Shown: positions 8,293-18,927, numbered from the stretch's first letter. The stretch is DNA of 64,000 nucleotides from Mycobacterium sp. SM1 (GCF_018361265.1 NZ_JAFLNH010000001.1:1736001-1800000), one strand, 5' to 3'. The notes: generated from the sequence alone by a model not told the origin. Numbers and translations are program-made.

Positions 8293-9357
8293 TCACAGGC
8301 CGAGTTCGCTGGACGCCAGCCGGGTGCCGGCCACCCGGGCGCGGATCTTCGCGAACGCGGTCTCCCGTGTGGTGGACGTGTCGTCGCCGAATGGCGCGAA
8401 CCCGCAGTCATCGCAGGTGCCCAGCCGACCCGGCTCGATGAATGCCGCGGCCTCCAGCACCCGGTCGCGCACCTCCTCCGCCGTCTCGACCCGCGAGGTA
8501 ATCGGGTCGATAACCCCGACGAAAATCCGCTGCTCGGGCCTGGCGTGCTCGGCGATCAGGCGCAACACCCGGGGCCGGTCCGGCTCGCTGGCCAACTGGA
8601 TGTAAAACGCGCCCGCGTTCAGGGTGAACAGCTCCGGCAGCAGGCCGGCGTAGTCGACGTCGGCGCTGTGGGGGGAGTTCTGGTCACCGCCCGGGCAGGT
8701 GTGCACCCCGATCCGCTTTCGCTGCTCTGCCGGGAAGTCGGCCAGTACCCGGTTGTTCAGGTCGATGAACGACCGCAACAGCTGTCCGGAGGGGTCGAGC
8801 TTCAGCGCGAGTCTGCCCTCGGTGAAGTCGATCTGCACGCTGTGCGCACCCGCCTCCAGGGCACCGCGGATGTCTGTGACCGCCTCACGGACCAGATCGG
8901 CCAGGAACTCCTCCCGAGGGTAGCCGTCAATGCCGTCGGGGGGATACAGCAGGCTCAGCATGGACGCGGCAATCACCGTCTGCTTGACCGGGACGTGTGC
9001 GTACCGTAGCGCCAGCTCCAAGTACCCATCGGCGTGCCGGGCGTATCGGAATGGGCCAGCCGTCAGTCGGGGAAGCTGCCGGGTGTGCCCATCTGCGAAC
9101 GGGATTGTGACCCCATCTGCGGCGAGCGAATCCAGGCCGGCCAGCGGATAGGTTGCAAAACTTGGCTTGGCCTGTTCCCCGTCAACGACCACCGGCGAAC
9201 CCGCGGCCTCGAGTTGGCTGATGGTCTCTTGCACAGCAACCTCTGCGAGCCGGGCATAGGCGTCCGCAGCGATCCGCCCGGCGGCCAGATCCCGGCCAGC
9301 CTCGATGAGCCATGCAGGCCGGGGAATGCTGCCAATCGGCTCAGTAGGGATAGCCAT
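8293..9357 (-). CDS. MetE-like cobalamin-independent methionine synthase family protein (354 aa)
   Basis: The ATG at 9357 follows a consensus ribosome site (aggaggtaacgcc). The protein is a single TIM-barrel of the MetE C-terminal type. It opens with the family signature IPTEPIGSIPRP and carries VDGEQAKPSF. The zinc ligands appear as HTCPGG in the middle and the CDDCGF motif near residue 320. At 354 residues it lacks the N-terminal half of full MetE, as do the many standalone homologues annotated as methionine synthase II or 5-methyltetrahydropteroyltriglutamate-homocysteine methyltransferase-like. It probably transfers a methyl group to a thiol, substrate unknown. No cobalamin or SAM riboswitch was seen upstream. 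Confidence 0.82.
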   Translation of the reverse strand: MAIPTEPIGSIPRPAWLIEAGRDLAAGRIAADAYARLAEVAVQETISQLEAAGSPVVVDGEQAKPSFATYPLAGLDSLAADGVTIPFADGHTRQLPRLTAGPFRYARHADGYLELALRYAHVPVKQTVIAASMLSLLYPPDGIDGYPREEFLADLVREAVTDIRGALEAGAHSVQIDFTEGRLALKLDPSGQLLRSFIDLNNRVLADFPAEQRKRIGVHTCPGGDQNSPHSADVDYAGLLPELFTLNAGAFYIQLASEPDRPRVLRLIAEHARPEQRIFVGVIDPITSRVETAEEVRDRVLEAAAFIEPGRLGTCDDCGFAPFGDDTSTTRETAFAKIRARVAGTRLASSELGL

Positions 9358-9882
9358 GGCGTTACCTCCTGATACGTTTCTTTCCCCGGGACTAGGTCAC
9401 CACCGCTGCCGTTACTTCGAAGCGAATAGTGTCGTCCAGCAGACAGTTTTCCGCTGCGTGACTGAGCGCGGTCTACGGTCGTTACCTGTGGGTATGCGTG
9501 AGCACCCCAGCCTGTGCCCTCCCGGCCGGAGCCCGGCGTGCTGCACCGGATCGCCGGCAACCACACGGCACCCAGCCCACGTACGGCCGGCGTCGAGAAC
9601 GGCGTCGAGAACAAATGAACGAAAGCGTCGCCAGATACGGTGTGCGCCTCTCATCTCGGCCGTATGGCGGCGAGACACCCCGCGTGCTCCGGACATGACT
9701 GAGACGCCGAACCGCGGGAGGGCCACTAGCCAACTAATGTGGCAACATCACAGCGCCGAGGCCGGCGGCGCGGTCGGGTGGCTGCTGATGCCAAGAGTTG
9801 TCGAGCCGAAGGCGGATCTGCCGGTGCTGGGGGATGGGTGTCTGTGCTATGACACCATCGAGCAGACCGGGTAGGGGAGTCG
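9358..9882. other. Divergent promoter region with a possible 59-codon ORF
   Basis: This region separates the MetE-like gene (minus) from the Crp-type regulator (plus) and should hold both promoters. An ORF from ATG 9695 to TAG 9874 would encode 59 residues (it opens MTETPNRGRATSQLMWQHHS) and ends eight bases before the regulator start. It has no clear ribosome site and no recognised family, so I do not call it a gene. Confidence 0.35.
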
Positions 9883-10617
9883 ATGCCCGATCACCACCCG
9901 GGACCGATCCGGCACGCGATGCTGGCGCTCACCGGCGGTGAGAGCCCGGCCGACACACTTATCCGCCACGCCGCGTGGGTGGCGCGCTGTGTTGGCCGCG
10001 GCGCCACCGCGCCGCTACGCCAGGAGGATGTCACCGCCCTGGCCAAGACTCTGAAGTACCGGCAATTCGATTCCGGAGCAGTTCTCTTCACTGCCGGACA
10101 AGAATCATCTGGTGTTTGGATTGTGCGTCGGGGCCAGGTCGAGCTAGCGGTCGGCTCAGGGCGTCGCCGCGCTGTCGTCGATGTGTTAAGAGCAGGCGAC
10201 GTCGATGGGGATATACCGCTGCTGCTGGATATGCCGATGGCCTACACCGCTCGAGCGCTCGGCGACTGTACCTGCTTGTTCCTTGACCGCGCCGCCTTCG
10301 ATGCTCTGCTGGCTACTCATCCGAATATCGCGCGACGCTGGCTTTCCTCTGTTGCGCAACGAGTTTCCGCAAGTCAGGCGCGGCTCCTGGCACTGCTGGG
10401 TCAACCGTTGCCGGCGCAGACGGCCCGGCTGCTGCTCGACGAATCCGTCGATGGAAGCATCCCGCTGGCGCAGCGTACTCTCGCCGCTATGCTTGGCGTG
10501 CAACGATCCTCACTGAACAAGATCTTGAAGGATTTTGAACGGGAGCGACTCATCGTCATCCATTACGCCAAAATCGACATCCTCGACCAGTACGGTCTGA
10601 AAGCCAAAGCCACCTGA
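9883..10617 (+). CDS. Crp/Fnr-family transcriptional regulator (244 aa)
   Basis: The ATG at 9883 follows gtaggggag. Residues about 50-160 form a cyclic-nucleotide-binding beta-roll ([18 protein letters not shown] then [29 protein letters not shown]). Residues about 195-230 form the winged helix-turn-helix ([19 protein letters not shown]). No Cys cluster of the Fnr oxygen-sensing kind is evident. The ligand is unknown and the cAMP-contacting RS pair is not clear. An unusually long, Ala-rich N-terminal extension of about 45 residues precedes the sensor. It is divergent from the MetE-like gene and could regulate it. Confidence 0.85.
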   Translation: MPDHHPGPIRHAMLALTGGESPADTLIRHAAWVARCVGRGATAPLRQEDVTALAKTLKYRQFDSGAVLFTAGQESSGVWIVRRGQVELAVGSGRRRAVVDVLRAGDVDGDIPLLLDMPMAYTARALGDCTCLFLDRAAFDALLATHPNIARRWLSSVAQRVSASQARLLALLGQPLPAQTARLLLDESVDGSIPLAQRTLAAMLGVQRSSLNKILKDFERERLIVIHYAKIDILDQYGLKAKAT

Positions 10618-10976
10618 AGCCGCAGGAGTGACCAATGGCGCCGTGACCAGGCGCCACTCCTAGATGGGCGGCTACCATTTGCAGAAGTGAGCTGTTGTTC
10701 AACCGAATCTGGCAGCTATGCACCACCCGTTTCTGTTGTCGCGGCGGGCAGCAGCGTCCACGGTGCGACCAGAGGATCCGAGAGCAGCAGGAGTTTAAGC
10801 GGCGTGCGCTTGTGGCCCAACGTGGTTGCAGGCATGGGCCTCGGCGCACCACCAGCAGCATTCGTGGCAGAAGAGGGCTGCCACGAACTGCAGAGGGGCC
10901 AAGTGAGCCCGAGGCGGGACGGCCAAAAGTTCAACCGTATGCCGCTCGTAAGCAGACCGCTCACCTCGGATCGCAT
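10618..10976. other. Intergenic region, nothing recognised
   Basis: About 360 bases between the convergent ends of the Crp-type regulator and a short hypothetical gene. Short ORFs occur in several frames but none has a ribosome site and a protein-like composition. No clear terminator hairpin was identified. Confidence 0.35.
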
Positions 10977-11282
10977 TCAGAGCCGACGCATTTCTCTTTT
11001 CATTCGAGACGGCTCAAGGAAAAGCAGGCTGGGTGGATAGTATCGCGGAGAGCGAAAATCCAGCGGTGCAGCCAGCGCTTCGTGCTGCACATCAGCGGCG
11101 ATCACCACGGTCGGCAATGAGGCGCGTGGCGGCGCCGTGACGGCCGCGGTGCTTGAACCTGCCATGCGTTCCGCAAGAAGACCCTCAGCCGGCATGGCCT
11201 TAGCGTCGATAAGTACCGAAACCGATTCGACATCCACCTTGTGCTCGGGTGTGCCGGCTCGTCGGCCTAGCAGGACAGACAT
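10977..11282 (-). CDS. Hypothetical protein (101 aa)
   Basis: The ATG at 11282 is preceded by a strong ribosome site (aagggaggcac), which is the main reason to call it. The product opens MSVLLGRRAGTPEHKVDVES. It has an Ala-rich helical middle and a basic C-terminus (PSRMKREMRRL) with a Tyr-Tyr-Pro-Pro patch. No signal peptide, membrane segment or known motif is visible. I do not recognise the family. It could be a lineage-restricted small protein or a spurious frame. Confidence 0.35.
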   Translation of the reverse strand: MSVLLGRRAGTPEHKVDVESVSVLIDAKAMPAEGLLAERMAGSSTAAVTAPPRASLPTVVIAADVQHEALAAPLDFRSPRYYPPSLLFLEPSRMKREMRRL

Positions 11283-11884
11283 CGCTGTGCCTCCCTTATT
11301 CTCAAGGCGATTTGCAGGTAGTAACACCCCCTGCAATGCGCGACCGACTCGATGAGTTCCGTGACTGTCGGGCAGGCGACAATTCACGCCTCAGGATTCA
11401 CGCCTCAGTGAGCCTCAGCGAGTTGCCGTCCGAGGTCTTGCCCTCGCCAAATTGTCATCTTGCTGACAAAGTTTCAGAGCGCATCGATGCCGGGGTCTCC
11501 GGATGGATACCGGCTGCGCCGATTGCGTCGGAGCCTACGCTGTAAGACTCCTGGCCTGCATGGAGTAGCACGGACAGCAAGGACGGCATGATAACCGACG
11601 CGGCGACGACTGATCCGGTGGCCGAAGCGTACTGGCGACCCGGGGGCCCATACCGCGGGGCGCTACTGGGGCGACTATGGCGCGGTGCGCGGGAAAACCC
11701 ATGCACCGTTCGACGGGGCGGCCGCGACGGCGTTTCACACGCTGGCGCGAAGCGAACCCGACACTGCGGCGGTGGGCCATCGTCTTGTCGGCCTCTCGCG
11801 CGGCCATCCTTGGCGCCGTCCACGCAGGTTTACCGTTATAGTGCGGCTGCACGCCGCGCGCCGGTGTCGCCTTACCTACCGATG
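11283..11884. other. Intergenic region, no supported gene
   Basis: About 600 bases upstream of the hypothetical 101-residue gene and downstream of the ICMT-like gene. Overlapping frames on both strands are rich in Arg and Pro and look like GC shadows. The first 60 bases should contain the promoter of the minus-strand gene. Confidence 0.35.
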
Positions 11885-12385
11885 TCAACCCTCTTTTATG
11901 TGCTCCACTTTCGCCTCAATAATGTTTAATCCGACATAGCTCTCGAGGGCGATAACGAAGTAAGCCGTGTTGCCACCTGCCAGGCCTGCGCCGATAAAGG
12001 CGAGTAAGTAGCTGTCATATATTGGGTTTTTGACGAATTTGAACACACCGGCATGTGAAATCCTACCTCGGCCAAACCAATTACCGTTGAATAGAGATTG
12101 CCAGCCGATTTCGCGGATTGCCAGAACAAACAACAATATCGCTAGGCTGAAAAATGTATACCCGATGAGGGGCACGCCTTGAAAGCGGAGTAGATAATGC
12201 CTGTTCAAATTCACCAGCAGGTATATAGAGCTTGACCAGAACGGCAGTATGGCCAAGCTGTGCAGTAGCCAGCTACTGTTGCGCCAGCGGTTGTAAAATC
12301 CGAAGCGCCGTTGGGCGAGCACGCTACCAGAATTTATGCCGATAGCGAGGGCGAAGACCGCGCAAGTCAGTGGCAAATATCCCAA
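11885..12385 (-). CDS. ICMT/PEMT-like integral-membrane methyltransferase (166 aa)
   Basis: The protein is almost entirely hydrophobic with about five predicted helices (CAVFALAIGINSGSVLAQ, LLHSLAILPFWSSSIYLLV, PLIGYTFFSLAILLFVLAI and others). Near residue 115 the sequence KFVKNPIYDSYLLAFIGAG resembles the R-x-P-x-Y SAM-binding signature of isoprenylcysteine carboxyl methyltransferase-like and phospholipid N-methyltransferase-like proteins. A conserved-type Glu occurs in the last helix (ALESYVGLNIIEAKVE). Substrate unknown. Codon use and base composition are clearly more AT-rich than the neighbours, which suggests acquisition by transfer. The upstream region also carries an AT-rich 13-bp tandem repeat. 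Confidence 0.65.
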   Translation of the reverse strand: MGYLPLTCAVFALAIGINSGSVLAQRRFGFYNRWRNSSWLLHSLAILPFWSSSIYLLVNLNRHYLLRFQGVPLIGYTFFSLAILLFVLAIREIGWQSLFNGNWFGRGRISHAGVFKFVKNPIYDSYLLAFIGAGLAGGNTAYFVIALESYVGLNIIEAKVEHIKEG

Positions 12386-12691
12386 ACTAACCTCTTGATA
12401 CTAAGCAGATCATGCGCTGTTCTCGAAAGGATCGTTTCGCCACTCCAGCCTTTACCACGCATTCTATTTTAGCATTCTATTTTAGGGTGCAACGCCGTGT
12501 CACGCAGCCGCCCTCCGTGCGTCTTGCCCTCTTTACCGTCTCGGGGCCACCAACAGCCGGTTGGGAAGCCTTGCGCCGCAATGCACTCGATTCTCCCGCA
12601 ACGCCACCATTGGCAACAATGCCGACTGCTACACGGTGGAGCGCGCACACTCGTCGGCGCACTCCGAATCGCGCAGGGCGCCGGTGGGCCA
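12386..12691. other. AT-richer intergenic region
   Basis: About 305 bases between the ICMT-like gene start and the monooxygenase stop. It holds the ICMT-like promoter and the 13-bp tandem repeat annotated separately. The rest is ordinary GC-rich sequence with no supported gene. Confidence 0.4.
12459..12484. repeat. Two tandem copies of a 13-bp AT-rich unit
   Basis: GCATTCTATTTTA occurs at 12459-12471 and again at 12472-12484 without a mismatch. It lies about 75 bases upstream of the ICMT-like start, in the flank of the AT-rich island. Confidence 0.85.
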
Positions 12692-12982
12692 CTATTTGAC
12701 CGCGATAATATCGATTGGCCGGATGTCGGGTTCTTTCGCCAACAACTCGTCGGCAATTTTGCCGAGCTCCACGGGGATTTGACCGTTCAGGTGCGCCTGG
12801 CGGCCGTCCTCGTCGGCGAACGTGTCGAATATCCCATATGTGGTGTCGCTCAACTTAAATGCGTACCAGCTCATTGTTTGCGGTTCGGCGGTCGCGATCG
12901 CGCGGCCGGCGTTCAAGAATGCGCCGAGGTTGTCGCCTTTACCGGGCTTGGCTTCTAACAGGGCGAGGATTCCACAGGTCAT
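12692..12982 (-). CDS. Antibiotic-biosynthesis-monooxygenase-fold protein (96 aa)
   Basis: The ATG at 12982 gives MTCGILALLEAKPGKGDNLG, the first strand and loop of the dimeric ferredoxin-like ABM fold. Other in-frame starts exist up to 13045 but add non-conserved residues. The motif TMSWYAFKLSDTTYGIFDTF fits the family's central strands, followed by FADEDGRQAHLNG with the conserved His. Such proteins include quinol monooxygenases (YgiN type) and heme-degrading enzymes. The residues typical of the heme-degrading MhuD group cannot be confirmed here. It is divergent from the GlxA-type regulator, which may control it. Confidence 0.8.
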   Translation of the reverse strand: MTCGILALLEAKPGKGDNLGAFLNAGRAIATAEPQTMSWYAFKLSDTTYGIFDTFADEDGRQAHLNGQIPVELGKIADELLAKEPDIRPIDIIAVK

Positions 12983-13104
12983 GCTCACGGTCTCGTTGTC
13001 CTTTTCGGTCGTCGGCCTTTTCGGTCGTCGGTCGTCGACCAACATACGCGGCGCACTCGTCGAAGTGGAGTGGCGAATCCGACGCGTTTGATACCGTTTA
13101 CGAC

Positions 13105-14058
13105 ATGCGGGTCGCGGTGGTGGCGGTCGACGGCGTGTTCGACTCCGGGCTCAGCGTCGTGCTGGACGTCCTGAGCACGGCGAACTCGATGCGCGAGAAC
13201 CTGGTGGTGGCTCCACCGGCCTTCGACATCACCATTGCGGGACTGTCCTCCCAGGCCCGAACCGGGCATGGACTGCGAGTTGAAACGGTGCAGTTAACGG
13301 CAATAACGGCTCGGCCTGAGCTGGTTATCCTCCCGGCGCTCTCGGCGAAGTCCGCGGAACAGATCGTCACCGCGGTCCGCGGGCATCCGCTGCTCGGTTG
13401 GCTTCGTCAGGTGCGCGCCGCCGGGGTCCGCGTTGCGGCAGCCTGCACCGGCACCTTCTTGCTGGCCGAATCCGGGGTCCTCGACGGGAGCACCGCCACC
13501 ACGAGCTGGTGGCTGGGCCCTGCCTTTCGGCGGCGGTACCCAGCGGTTCGCCTCGATGATGCCAGCACCGTTGTGGTCGACGGAACGATCACTACCGCCG
13601 GTGCTGCGTTCGCCCATATTGATCTGGCCGTTTCGATCGTGCGGCAGCACAGCCCCGCCTTGTCCGAATTGACGAGCCGTTTTTTGATGGCGGGAGAGCG
13701 CCAATCGCAGTTCGCCTGCGCGATGCCCACCCTGCTCGCCGAGTCGGACCCGATGATCGCCGCTTTCGAGCGATGGGTTCGAAACCATCTGGATGAAGCC
13801 GTGAGAGTAAGCGACATAGCTCAAGCGGTTGGTGTCAGCGAGCGAACGTTGCAGCGCGCCACCATGCGGGTGCTGGGGATGTCACCGCTGAAATTTGTTC
13901 AGCGAATTCGGCTGGATCAGGCGACCTATTTGTTGCAGACCTCCAGCCGATCGGTGAATTCGGTCGCAGCGGCCGTCGGCTACCAGAATGTTGGCTCGTT
14001 ACGCCGCCTGGTGCGGCGCGAGACGCATTCGTCGTTGGGCGCAATTCGAAGTCGCTGA
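13105..14058 (+). CDS. GlxA-type AraC-family regulator with DJ-1/PfpI domain (317 aa)
   Basis: Residues 1-190 form a class I glutamine-amidotransferase/DJ-1-like domain, with the nucleophile-elbow-like Cys in AACTGTFLLAESG. Residues about 220-315 hold two AraC helix-turn-helix units (VRVSDIAQAVGVSERTLQR and SVNSVAAAVGYQNVGSLRR). The ATG at 13105 gives the expected strand VAVVAVDGVFDSGLSVVLDV. The stop at 14056-14058 directly abuts the convergent stop of the 5-oxoprolinase gene, with no intergenic base. It is divergent from the ABM-fold gene (123 bases between starts), so autoregulation and control of that gene are likely. Confidence 0.87.
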   Translation: MRVAVVAVDGVFDSGLSVVLDVLSTANSMRENLVVAPPAFDITIAGLSSQARTGHGLRVETVQLTAITARPELVILPALSAKSAEQIVTAVRGHPLLGWLRQVRAAGVRVAAACTGTFLLAESGVLDGSTATTSWWLGPAFRRRYPAVRLDDASTVVVDGTITTAGAAFAHIDLAVSIVRQHSPALSELTSRFLMAGERQSQFACAMPTLLAESDPMIAAFERWVRNHLDEAVRVSDIAQAVGVSERTLQRATMRVLGMSPLKFVQRIRLDQATYLLQTSSRSVNSVAAAVGYQNVGSLRRLVRRETHSSLGAIRSR

Positions 14059-17000
14059 TCAAGGCGTGCCGTATCCGCCGCCGCCGGGGGTTTGGATCAC
14101 CAAGACGTCGCCGGGCCCAACGTCGGTCGAGTCGCACCCGGCCAACTCGACGGTGCTGCCGTCGGCGCGTTCCACCCGGTTATGGCCCAGCTGCCCGGGC
14201 GAGCCACCCGCCATGCCGTAGGGCGCGACCCGCCGATGGCCGGAGAGCACGCTGACCGTCATCGGCTCGGTGAACTCGATGCGACGCACCGCGCCGTCAC
14301 CGCCGCGCCATCGTCCGGCTCCGCCGCTACCGCGCCGGATGGCGAACTCCCGCAGCACCACCGGGTACCGCGATTCGAGCACCTCAGGATCGGTCAGCCG
14401 GGAGTTGGTCATGTGCGTCTGCACCACCGAGGCCCCGTCGAACCCGTCACCGGCTCCAGAGCCGGAGCCCACGGTTTCGTAGTACTGATAGCGCTCGTTT
14501 CCGAAGGTCACGTTGTTCATCGTCCCGGACCCCTCGGCCTGCACCCGCAGGGCGGCGAACAACGCTCCGGTAATCGCCTGGGAGGTTTCGACATTGCCGG
14601 CGACGACGGCGGCCGGGTAGGTCGGCGCCAGCATTGTTTTTTCGGGGATGACGATGCGCAGTGGGCGCAAGCAGCCGTCGTTCAGCGGGATGTCGTCAGC
14701 GACCAGGGTCCGGAACACGTACAGCACCGCGGCCCTAGCCACCGAGGACGGCGCGTTGAAGTTCGTGTCCAGCTGGGGTGACGTCCCGGTGAAGTCGATC
14801 GTCGCGCTGCGGGCGGCACGGTCGACGGTGACACGGACCGCGATTGTCGCGCCGGAATCCATCTGGTAGCGGTACTCGCCGTCGCCGAGCCGGTCGACGA
14901 CGCGACGCACGGCCTCCTCGGCGTTGTCCTGGACGTGGCGCATGTAGGCGGTCACGACGTCGAGGCCGAAATGGTCGATCATCTTGCGAACCTCGTCGAC
15001 ACCCTTTTGGTTCGCGGCGACCTGCGCACGAAGATCGGCGAGGTTGGTGTCGGGCGAGCGCGAGCCGAACGGGGCTTCGGTGAGCAGACGCCGGGTTTCG
15101 GTTTCCCGGAACTGCCCGTTTTCCACCAGCAACCAGTTGTCGAAAAGGACGCCTTCCTCGTGGATTTGGTGGCTATTTGCCGGCATGGATCCCGGTGTGA
15201 TTCCGCCGATCTCGGCATGATGCCCGCGCGAGGCGACGAAGAACAGCCGGCGCTCGCCGCGAGCATCGAAGACCGGGGTGATCACCGTGATGTCCGGCAG
15301 ATGGGTGCCGCCGTGGTAGGGGTCGTTAACCGCGTACACCTCACCGGGTCTCAGAGCGCCGACACGCCGGCGGATCACTTCCTTGACGCTGGCTCCCATC
15401 GAGCCCAGATGCACCGGAATGTGGGGTGCGTTCGCGACAAGGTTGCCGTCCGGATCGAACAATGCACAGGAAAAGTCCAGTCGCTCACGGATATTCACTG
15501 ACTGAGCGGTGGCTTCCAGACGGGTGCCCATCTGCTCGGCGATCGACATGAACAGGTTGTTGAAGATTTCCAGCAGCACCGGGTCTGCATGGGTGCCCGC
15601 GCCGGGTGGCGGGGGCGTGGCCGTGCGCTCGATGAGCAGATGCCCGGCAGTGGTCATCGCGGCCCGCCAGCCGTCGTCGACCACGGTGGTGGCGTTCGAC
15701 TCCACAATGATTGCCGGGCCGGTGACGGTGTCGCCCGGCCGCATCCGGTGGCGGTGTCGCAGCGGCGCGTCGCGCCAGCGTCCGCCCGAGTAGAGCCGGA
15801 CGGTCTCGTCCGCACGAGCGCCGGCCTCGTCGGCCAGCCGCTCGGCGAGGTGTGACAGGTCCGGCTGCTCGGTGAGCCCGATCGCCTCGACGGCGACCGC
15901 GTCGGCGATCAGCGGGCGATCCATCAGAAACGAGTACATGGCTCGGTGGCTGGCCGCGAACGCCGCCGTCATCGCCTCGACGTCCGCCAACGGGACCGGG
16001 ATAACGGTGTCGGTTCCCTCGTAGCGCAGGTGCACCCGGCGAACCACCCGGATCGCGTCTTCGGGCACGCCTTCGTCGAGCAGTTCGTCGCGGGCGGCCT
16101 GCGCCAGCGAGTCGGCGACGGTGGTCAACCGCTCCAGGGTGGCGGTTTCCAGCGGCGTCTGCACGGCCTGCTCGCGCATCGCTGTGGTGTCGGCCAGGCC
16201 GATGCCCAGCGCCGAAAGCACTCCGGCCATCGGCGGGACCAGCACCGTGCGAATCCCCAGGGCGTCGGCGACCGCGCAGGCATGCTGCCCGCCGGCGCCG
16301 CCGAACGTGGTGAGCGTGTACCTGGTGACATCGCGCCCTTTTTGGACCGAGATCTTCTTGACCGCGTTGGCCATGTTGGCGACCGCGATCTGCAAGAATC
16401 CCTCGGCGACCTGCTCGGGGGAGCGCTCGTCGCCGGTCTGGTCACGGATCTCGGCGGCCAGCTCGCCGAATCGGCGCCGCACAATCTCGTCGTCCAGCGG
16501 CTGGTCGCCCCCCGGACCGAACACCGCCGGAAAATGCGCGGGCTGGATACGGCCGAGCATCACGTTGGCGTCGGTGACGGTGAGCGGACCACCACCGCGG
16601 TAACAGGCAGGGCCCGGGTCGGCGCCGGCCGAGTGTGGGCCGACCCGATAGCGGCCGCCGTCGAAGTGCAAGATCGATCCACCGCCGGCGGCCACGGTGT
16701 GGATGTCCAACATTGGGGCACGCAGCCGCACCCCGGCCACCCGGGCGGTAAGCACGCGCTCGTATTCGCCGGCGTAGTGCGACACGTCGGTGGAGGTGCC
16801 GCCCATATCGAAGCCGATGACGTGATCGAAACCGGCCAGCGCCGACATGCGCACCATGCCGACGATGCCGCCGGCGGGCCCGGATAGGACGGCATCTTTG
16901 CCGCGGAAATGCTCGGCATCTGCCAATCCCCCGTTGGATTGCATGAACATCAGCCGCACGCCGCGCATTTGGCCGGCCACGTGATTGATGTAGCGGCGCA

Positions 17001-17646
17001 ATATCGGGGACAAGTAGGCGTCGATGACCGTGGTGTCGCCGCGCGGGACGATTTTCACCAGCGGGCTGACCTCAGAGGACAGCGAGATCTGGGTGAAGCC
17101 AACCTGTTCGGCTAGTTTGCCGATCTGCCGCTCGTGTGCTGGATACAGGTAGCTGTGCAGGCACACCACCGCGACCGCCCGGATGCCCTCGGCGTGGGCC
17201 TCACGCAGCGACTCGGCCAGCCGCTGCAGGTCGGGCGATTGCCGCACCGTGCCGTCGGCCATGACGCGCTCGTCGACCTCGATCACGCGCTCATACAGCA
17301 GCTCCGGCAGCACGATGTGGCGGTCGAAAATCCGCGGCCGATCTTGGTATGCGATGCGCAGCGCGTCACCGAAACCCCGGGTGATCACCAGCAGCGTGCG
17401 CTCCCCGTTGCGTTCCAGCAGCGCATTGGTCGCCACGGTGGTGCCCATCCGCACCACGTCGATGTGAGCACACCCATCTGCGGTGCTAAGCAGTGCCCGG
17501 ATCCCGGCCACCGCCGCGTCGTGGTAGCGGGCCGGATTATCCGAGAGCAGTTTGTGTGTCAGCAGGCGCCCGTCCGGGCGGCGCGCCACAATGTCGGTGA
17601 ACGTGCCGCCCCGGTCGACCCAAAACTGCCAGCCCGTACCCGTCAC
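14059..17646 (-). CDS. oplA: 5-oxoprolinase, fused HyuA-HyuB (1195 aa)
   Basis: The N-terminal half (about 1-690) is the ATP-grasping hydantoinase A domain, with [17 protein letters not shown] at the start, [14 protein letters not shown] near residue 280 and GPGGIVG-type loops. The C-terminal half (about 690-1195) is hydantoinase B, with [29 protein letters not shown] and [20 protein letters not shown]. The enzyme opens 5-oxoproline to glutamate with ATP. Length and layout match M. tuberculosis Rv0266c, and the position upstream of fadD2 and ESX-3 is also the same. No damage is visible. Confidence 0.92.
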   Translation of the reverse strand: MTGTGWQFWVDRGGTFTDIVARRPDGRLLTHKLLSDNPARYHDAAVAGIRALLSTADGCAHIDVVRMGTTVATNALLERNGERTLLVITRGFGDALRIAYQDRPRIFDRHIVLPELLYERVIEVDERVMADGTVRQSPDLQRLAESLREAHAEGIRAVAVVCLHSYLYPAHERQIGKLAEQVGFTQISLSSEVSPLVKIVPRGDTTVIDAYLSPILRRYINHVAGQMRGVRLMFMQSNGGLADAEHFRGKDAVLSGPAGGIVGMVRMSALAGFDHVIGFDMGGTSTDVSHYAGEYERVLTARVAGVRLRAPMLDIHTVAAGGGSILHFDGGRYRVGPHSAGADPGPACYRGGGPLTVTDANVMLGRIQPAHFPAVFGPGGDQPLDDEIVRRRFGELAAEIRDQTGDERSPEQVAEGFLQIAVANMANAVKKISVQKGRDVTRYTLTTFGGAGGQHACAVADALGIRTVLVPPMAGVLSALGIGLADTTAMREQAVQTPLETATLERLTTVADSLAQAARDELLDEGVPEDAIRVVRRVHLRYEGTDTVIPVPLADVEAMTAAFAASHRAMYSFLMDRPLIADAVAVEAIGLTEQPDLSHLAERLADEAGARADETVRLYSGGRWRDAPLRHRHRMRPGDTVTGPAIIVESNATTVVDDGWRAAMTTAGHLLIERTATPPPPGAGTHADPVLLEIFNNLFMSIAEQMGTRLEATAQSVNIRERLDFSCALFDPDGNLVANAPHIPVHLGSMGASVKEVIRRRVGALRPGEVYAVNDPYHGGTHLPDITVITPVFDARGERRLFFVASRGHHAEIGGITPGSMPANSHQIHEEGVLFDNWLLVENGQFRETETRRLLTEAPFGSRSPDTNLADLRAQVAANQKGVDEVRKMIDHFGLDVVTAYMRHVQDNAEEAVRRVVDRLGDGEYRYQMDSGATIAVRVTVDRAARSATIDFTGTSPQLDTNFNAPSSVARAAVLYVFRTLVADDIPLNDGCLRPLRIVIPEKTMLAPTYPAAVVAGNVETSQAITGALFAALRVQAEGSGTMNNVTFGNERYQYYETVGSGSGAGDGFDGASVVQTHMTNSRLTDPEVLESRYPVVLREFAIRRGSGGAGRWRGGDGAVRRIEFTEPMTVSVLSGHRRVAPYGMAGGSPGQLGHNRVERADGSTVELAGCDSTDVGPGDVLVIQTPGGGGYGTP

Positions 17647-18372
17647 CCGGACTTCCTTTCACCGGGCGTCAACTCTATCGGAACGGTCCTAGTGACGTCT
17701 TTTACGAGCCCGATGAGCGTGGCTGCTTAGGTCCCTGCGCGCCCAGCGTAAGGCGGGCCGCCTTCGCACAGAGCTGATCCGGTGAGTTGCTCACCCGCTG
17801 GGATGATCCCGCGCTCCGACGGTGCCGAGCATGACAGCGCAGAAGACCCAGAAGAGCCTCGCCACCCGGTGCTGTTGTGAACCTGTGTTATCGTAAAAGT
17901 ATTGCATCACAGTAAAATCCAACTCATTACCGCATCCCATTGGCGTCGCCATGGAGGTGGCCCTCGTGGTCGCACCCGCGCCTGCATGGCATCGCGGTCC
18001 GCGGCCGGACTCGCCGCACAACCGGTGGGTCCGCCCTCTTGCGCACTTGTGCCGGATCGGCGTCAGCCACAGCATCTAACCCGAAATTAGTTGCGAGAAA
18101 GCAGAACACGAAATCTTCGGTCACGTTCGGCGGTGCCCGAAAACGCGCGGATCGCGACAGCGGCCATCGGCGCCTTTGGCCGGAGCTCTTCGCCCTCGCC
18201 CTGCGGTGCCCGATGCCCCACGAGTTCTGCCGGGTACCCGCACCGTTGGCCCCCGGGGCAAATATTTGGCCACAAAACTGGTTGACGACGCCGTCCGCGA
18301 GTGGGTAGCTTCCTATTGTTACCGGCGATCTGTCGACCGCCAAACATCCCAACTCGACTCGGTAGGTGACAA
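17647..18372. other. Intergenic region, no supported gene
   Basis: About 725 bases between the divergent oplA and OsmC genes, holding both promoters. Frames such as the one across 17927-18352 on the minus strand are Arg/Ala/Pro-rich and have no ribosome site or recognisable motif. A short AT-richer patch lies near 17880-17935. No RNA gene was recognised. Confidence 0.4.
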
Positions 18373-18927
18373 GTGGCTACTACGGTTAACGGACTTGATG
18401 TTACGGCTCTTGGAGAGTTCGCCGAGAGCGTGAAGCAGGATCCCGCCAACGGGCGCGTCCAGTTCAATGTGAAAACTCAATGGCAGGGACAGACCCGGAC
18501 GGTGACCAGCATCGAGTCCTATTCATTAGGCGGTCAGCGTTATCCGCGTAATTTCGAAATAGCCGCGGACGAGCCGGTGGAATTGCTTGGCAATGGCAGT
18601 GCGCCCAATCCGCAAGAATTGCTGATGGCTGGTCTTAACGCGTGCATGTCGGTGGGATATGCCGCGGTGGCCGCGACCAAGGGGATTACCGTACGATCGC
18701 TGGAAATTGAGACGACGGGCGAACTCGATCTTCGGGGATTCCTGGGCCTAGATGAGGCCGTCAACCCCGGATACGACGAAGTCCACTACACGGTTCGCAT
18801 CGACGCGGACGCTACCCCCGAGCAGGTCCAAGAGATCCACGAGGCGGTCATGCGGACGTCACCGAATTTCTCCAACTTCGCCAAGGCTATTCACATGGTG
18901 CCTAAGGTCGAGATAGTCGGCTCGTAA
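18373..18927 (+). CDS. OsmC-family protein (184 aa)
   Basis: A GTG start at 18373 gives MATTVNGLDVTALGEFAESV. The family core is visible: PNPQELLMAGLNACMSVGYAAVAATKG, where the Cys of LNAC is the first catalytic-type Cys, then an Ile/Glu-rich strand (LEIETTGELDLRGFLG) and YTVRIDADATPEQVQEIHEAV. OsmC/Ohr proteins reduce organic hydroperoxides with a Cys pair. The second Cys is replaced in this protein (MRTSPNFSNF), so a classical Ohr disulfide mechanism is doubtful, as in many OsmC-like proteins of unknown activity. Single gene, transcribed away from oplA. Confidence 0.85.
   Translation: MATTVNGLDVTALGEFAESVKQDPANGRVQFNVKTQWQGQTRTVTSIESYSLGGQRYPRNFEIAADEPVELLGNGSAPNPQELLMAGLNACMSVGYAAVAATKGITVRSLEIETTGELDLRGFLGLDEAVNPGYDEVHYTVRIDADATPEQVQEIHEAVMRTSPNFSNFAKAIHMVPKVEIVGS

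Noticed and set aside
9358..9500. Cobalamin or SAM riboswitch upstream of the MetE-like gene
   Set aside because: No B12-box-like element or SAM-riboswitch core helices were found by eye.
15946..16887. Long plus-strand frame opposite oplA
   Set aside because: It lies fully inside the well-supported 5-oxoprolinase gene on the other strand and is rich in Arg, His and Gly with no motif, as expected of a GC shadow.
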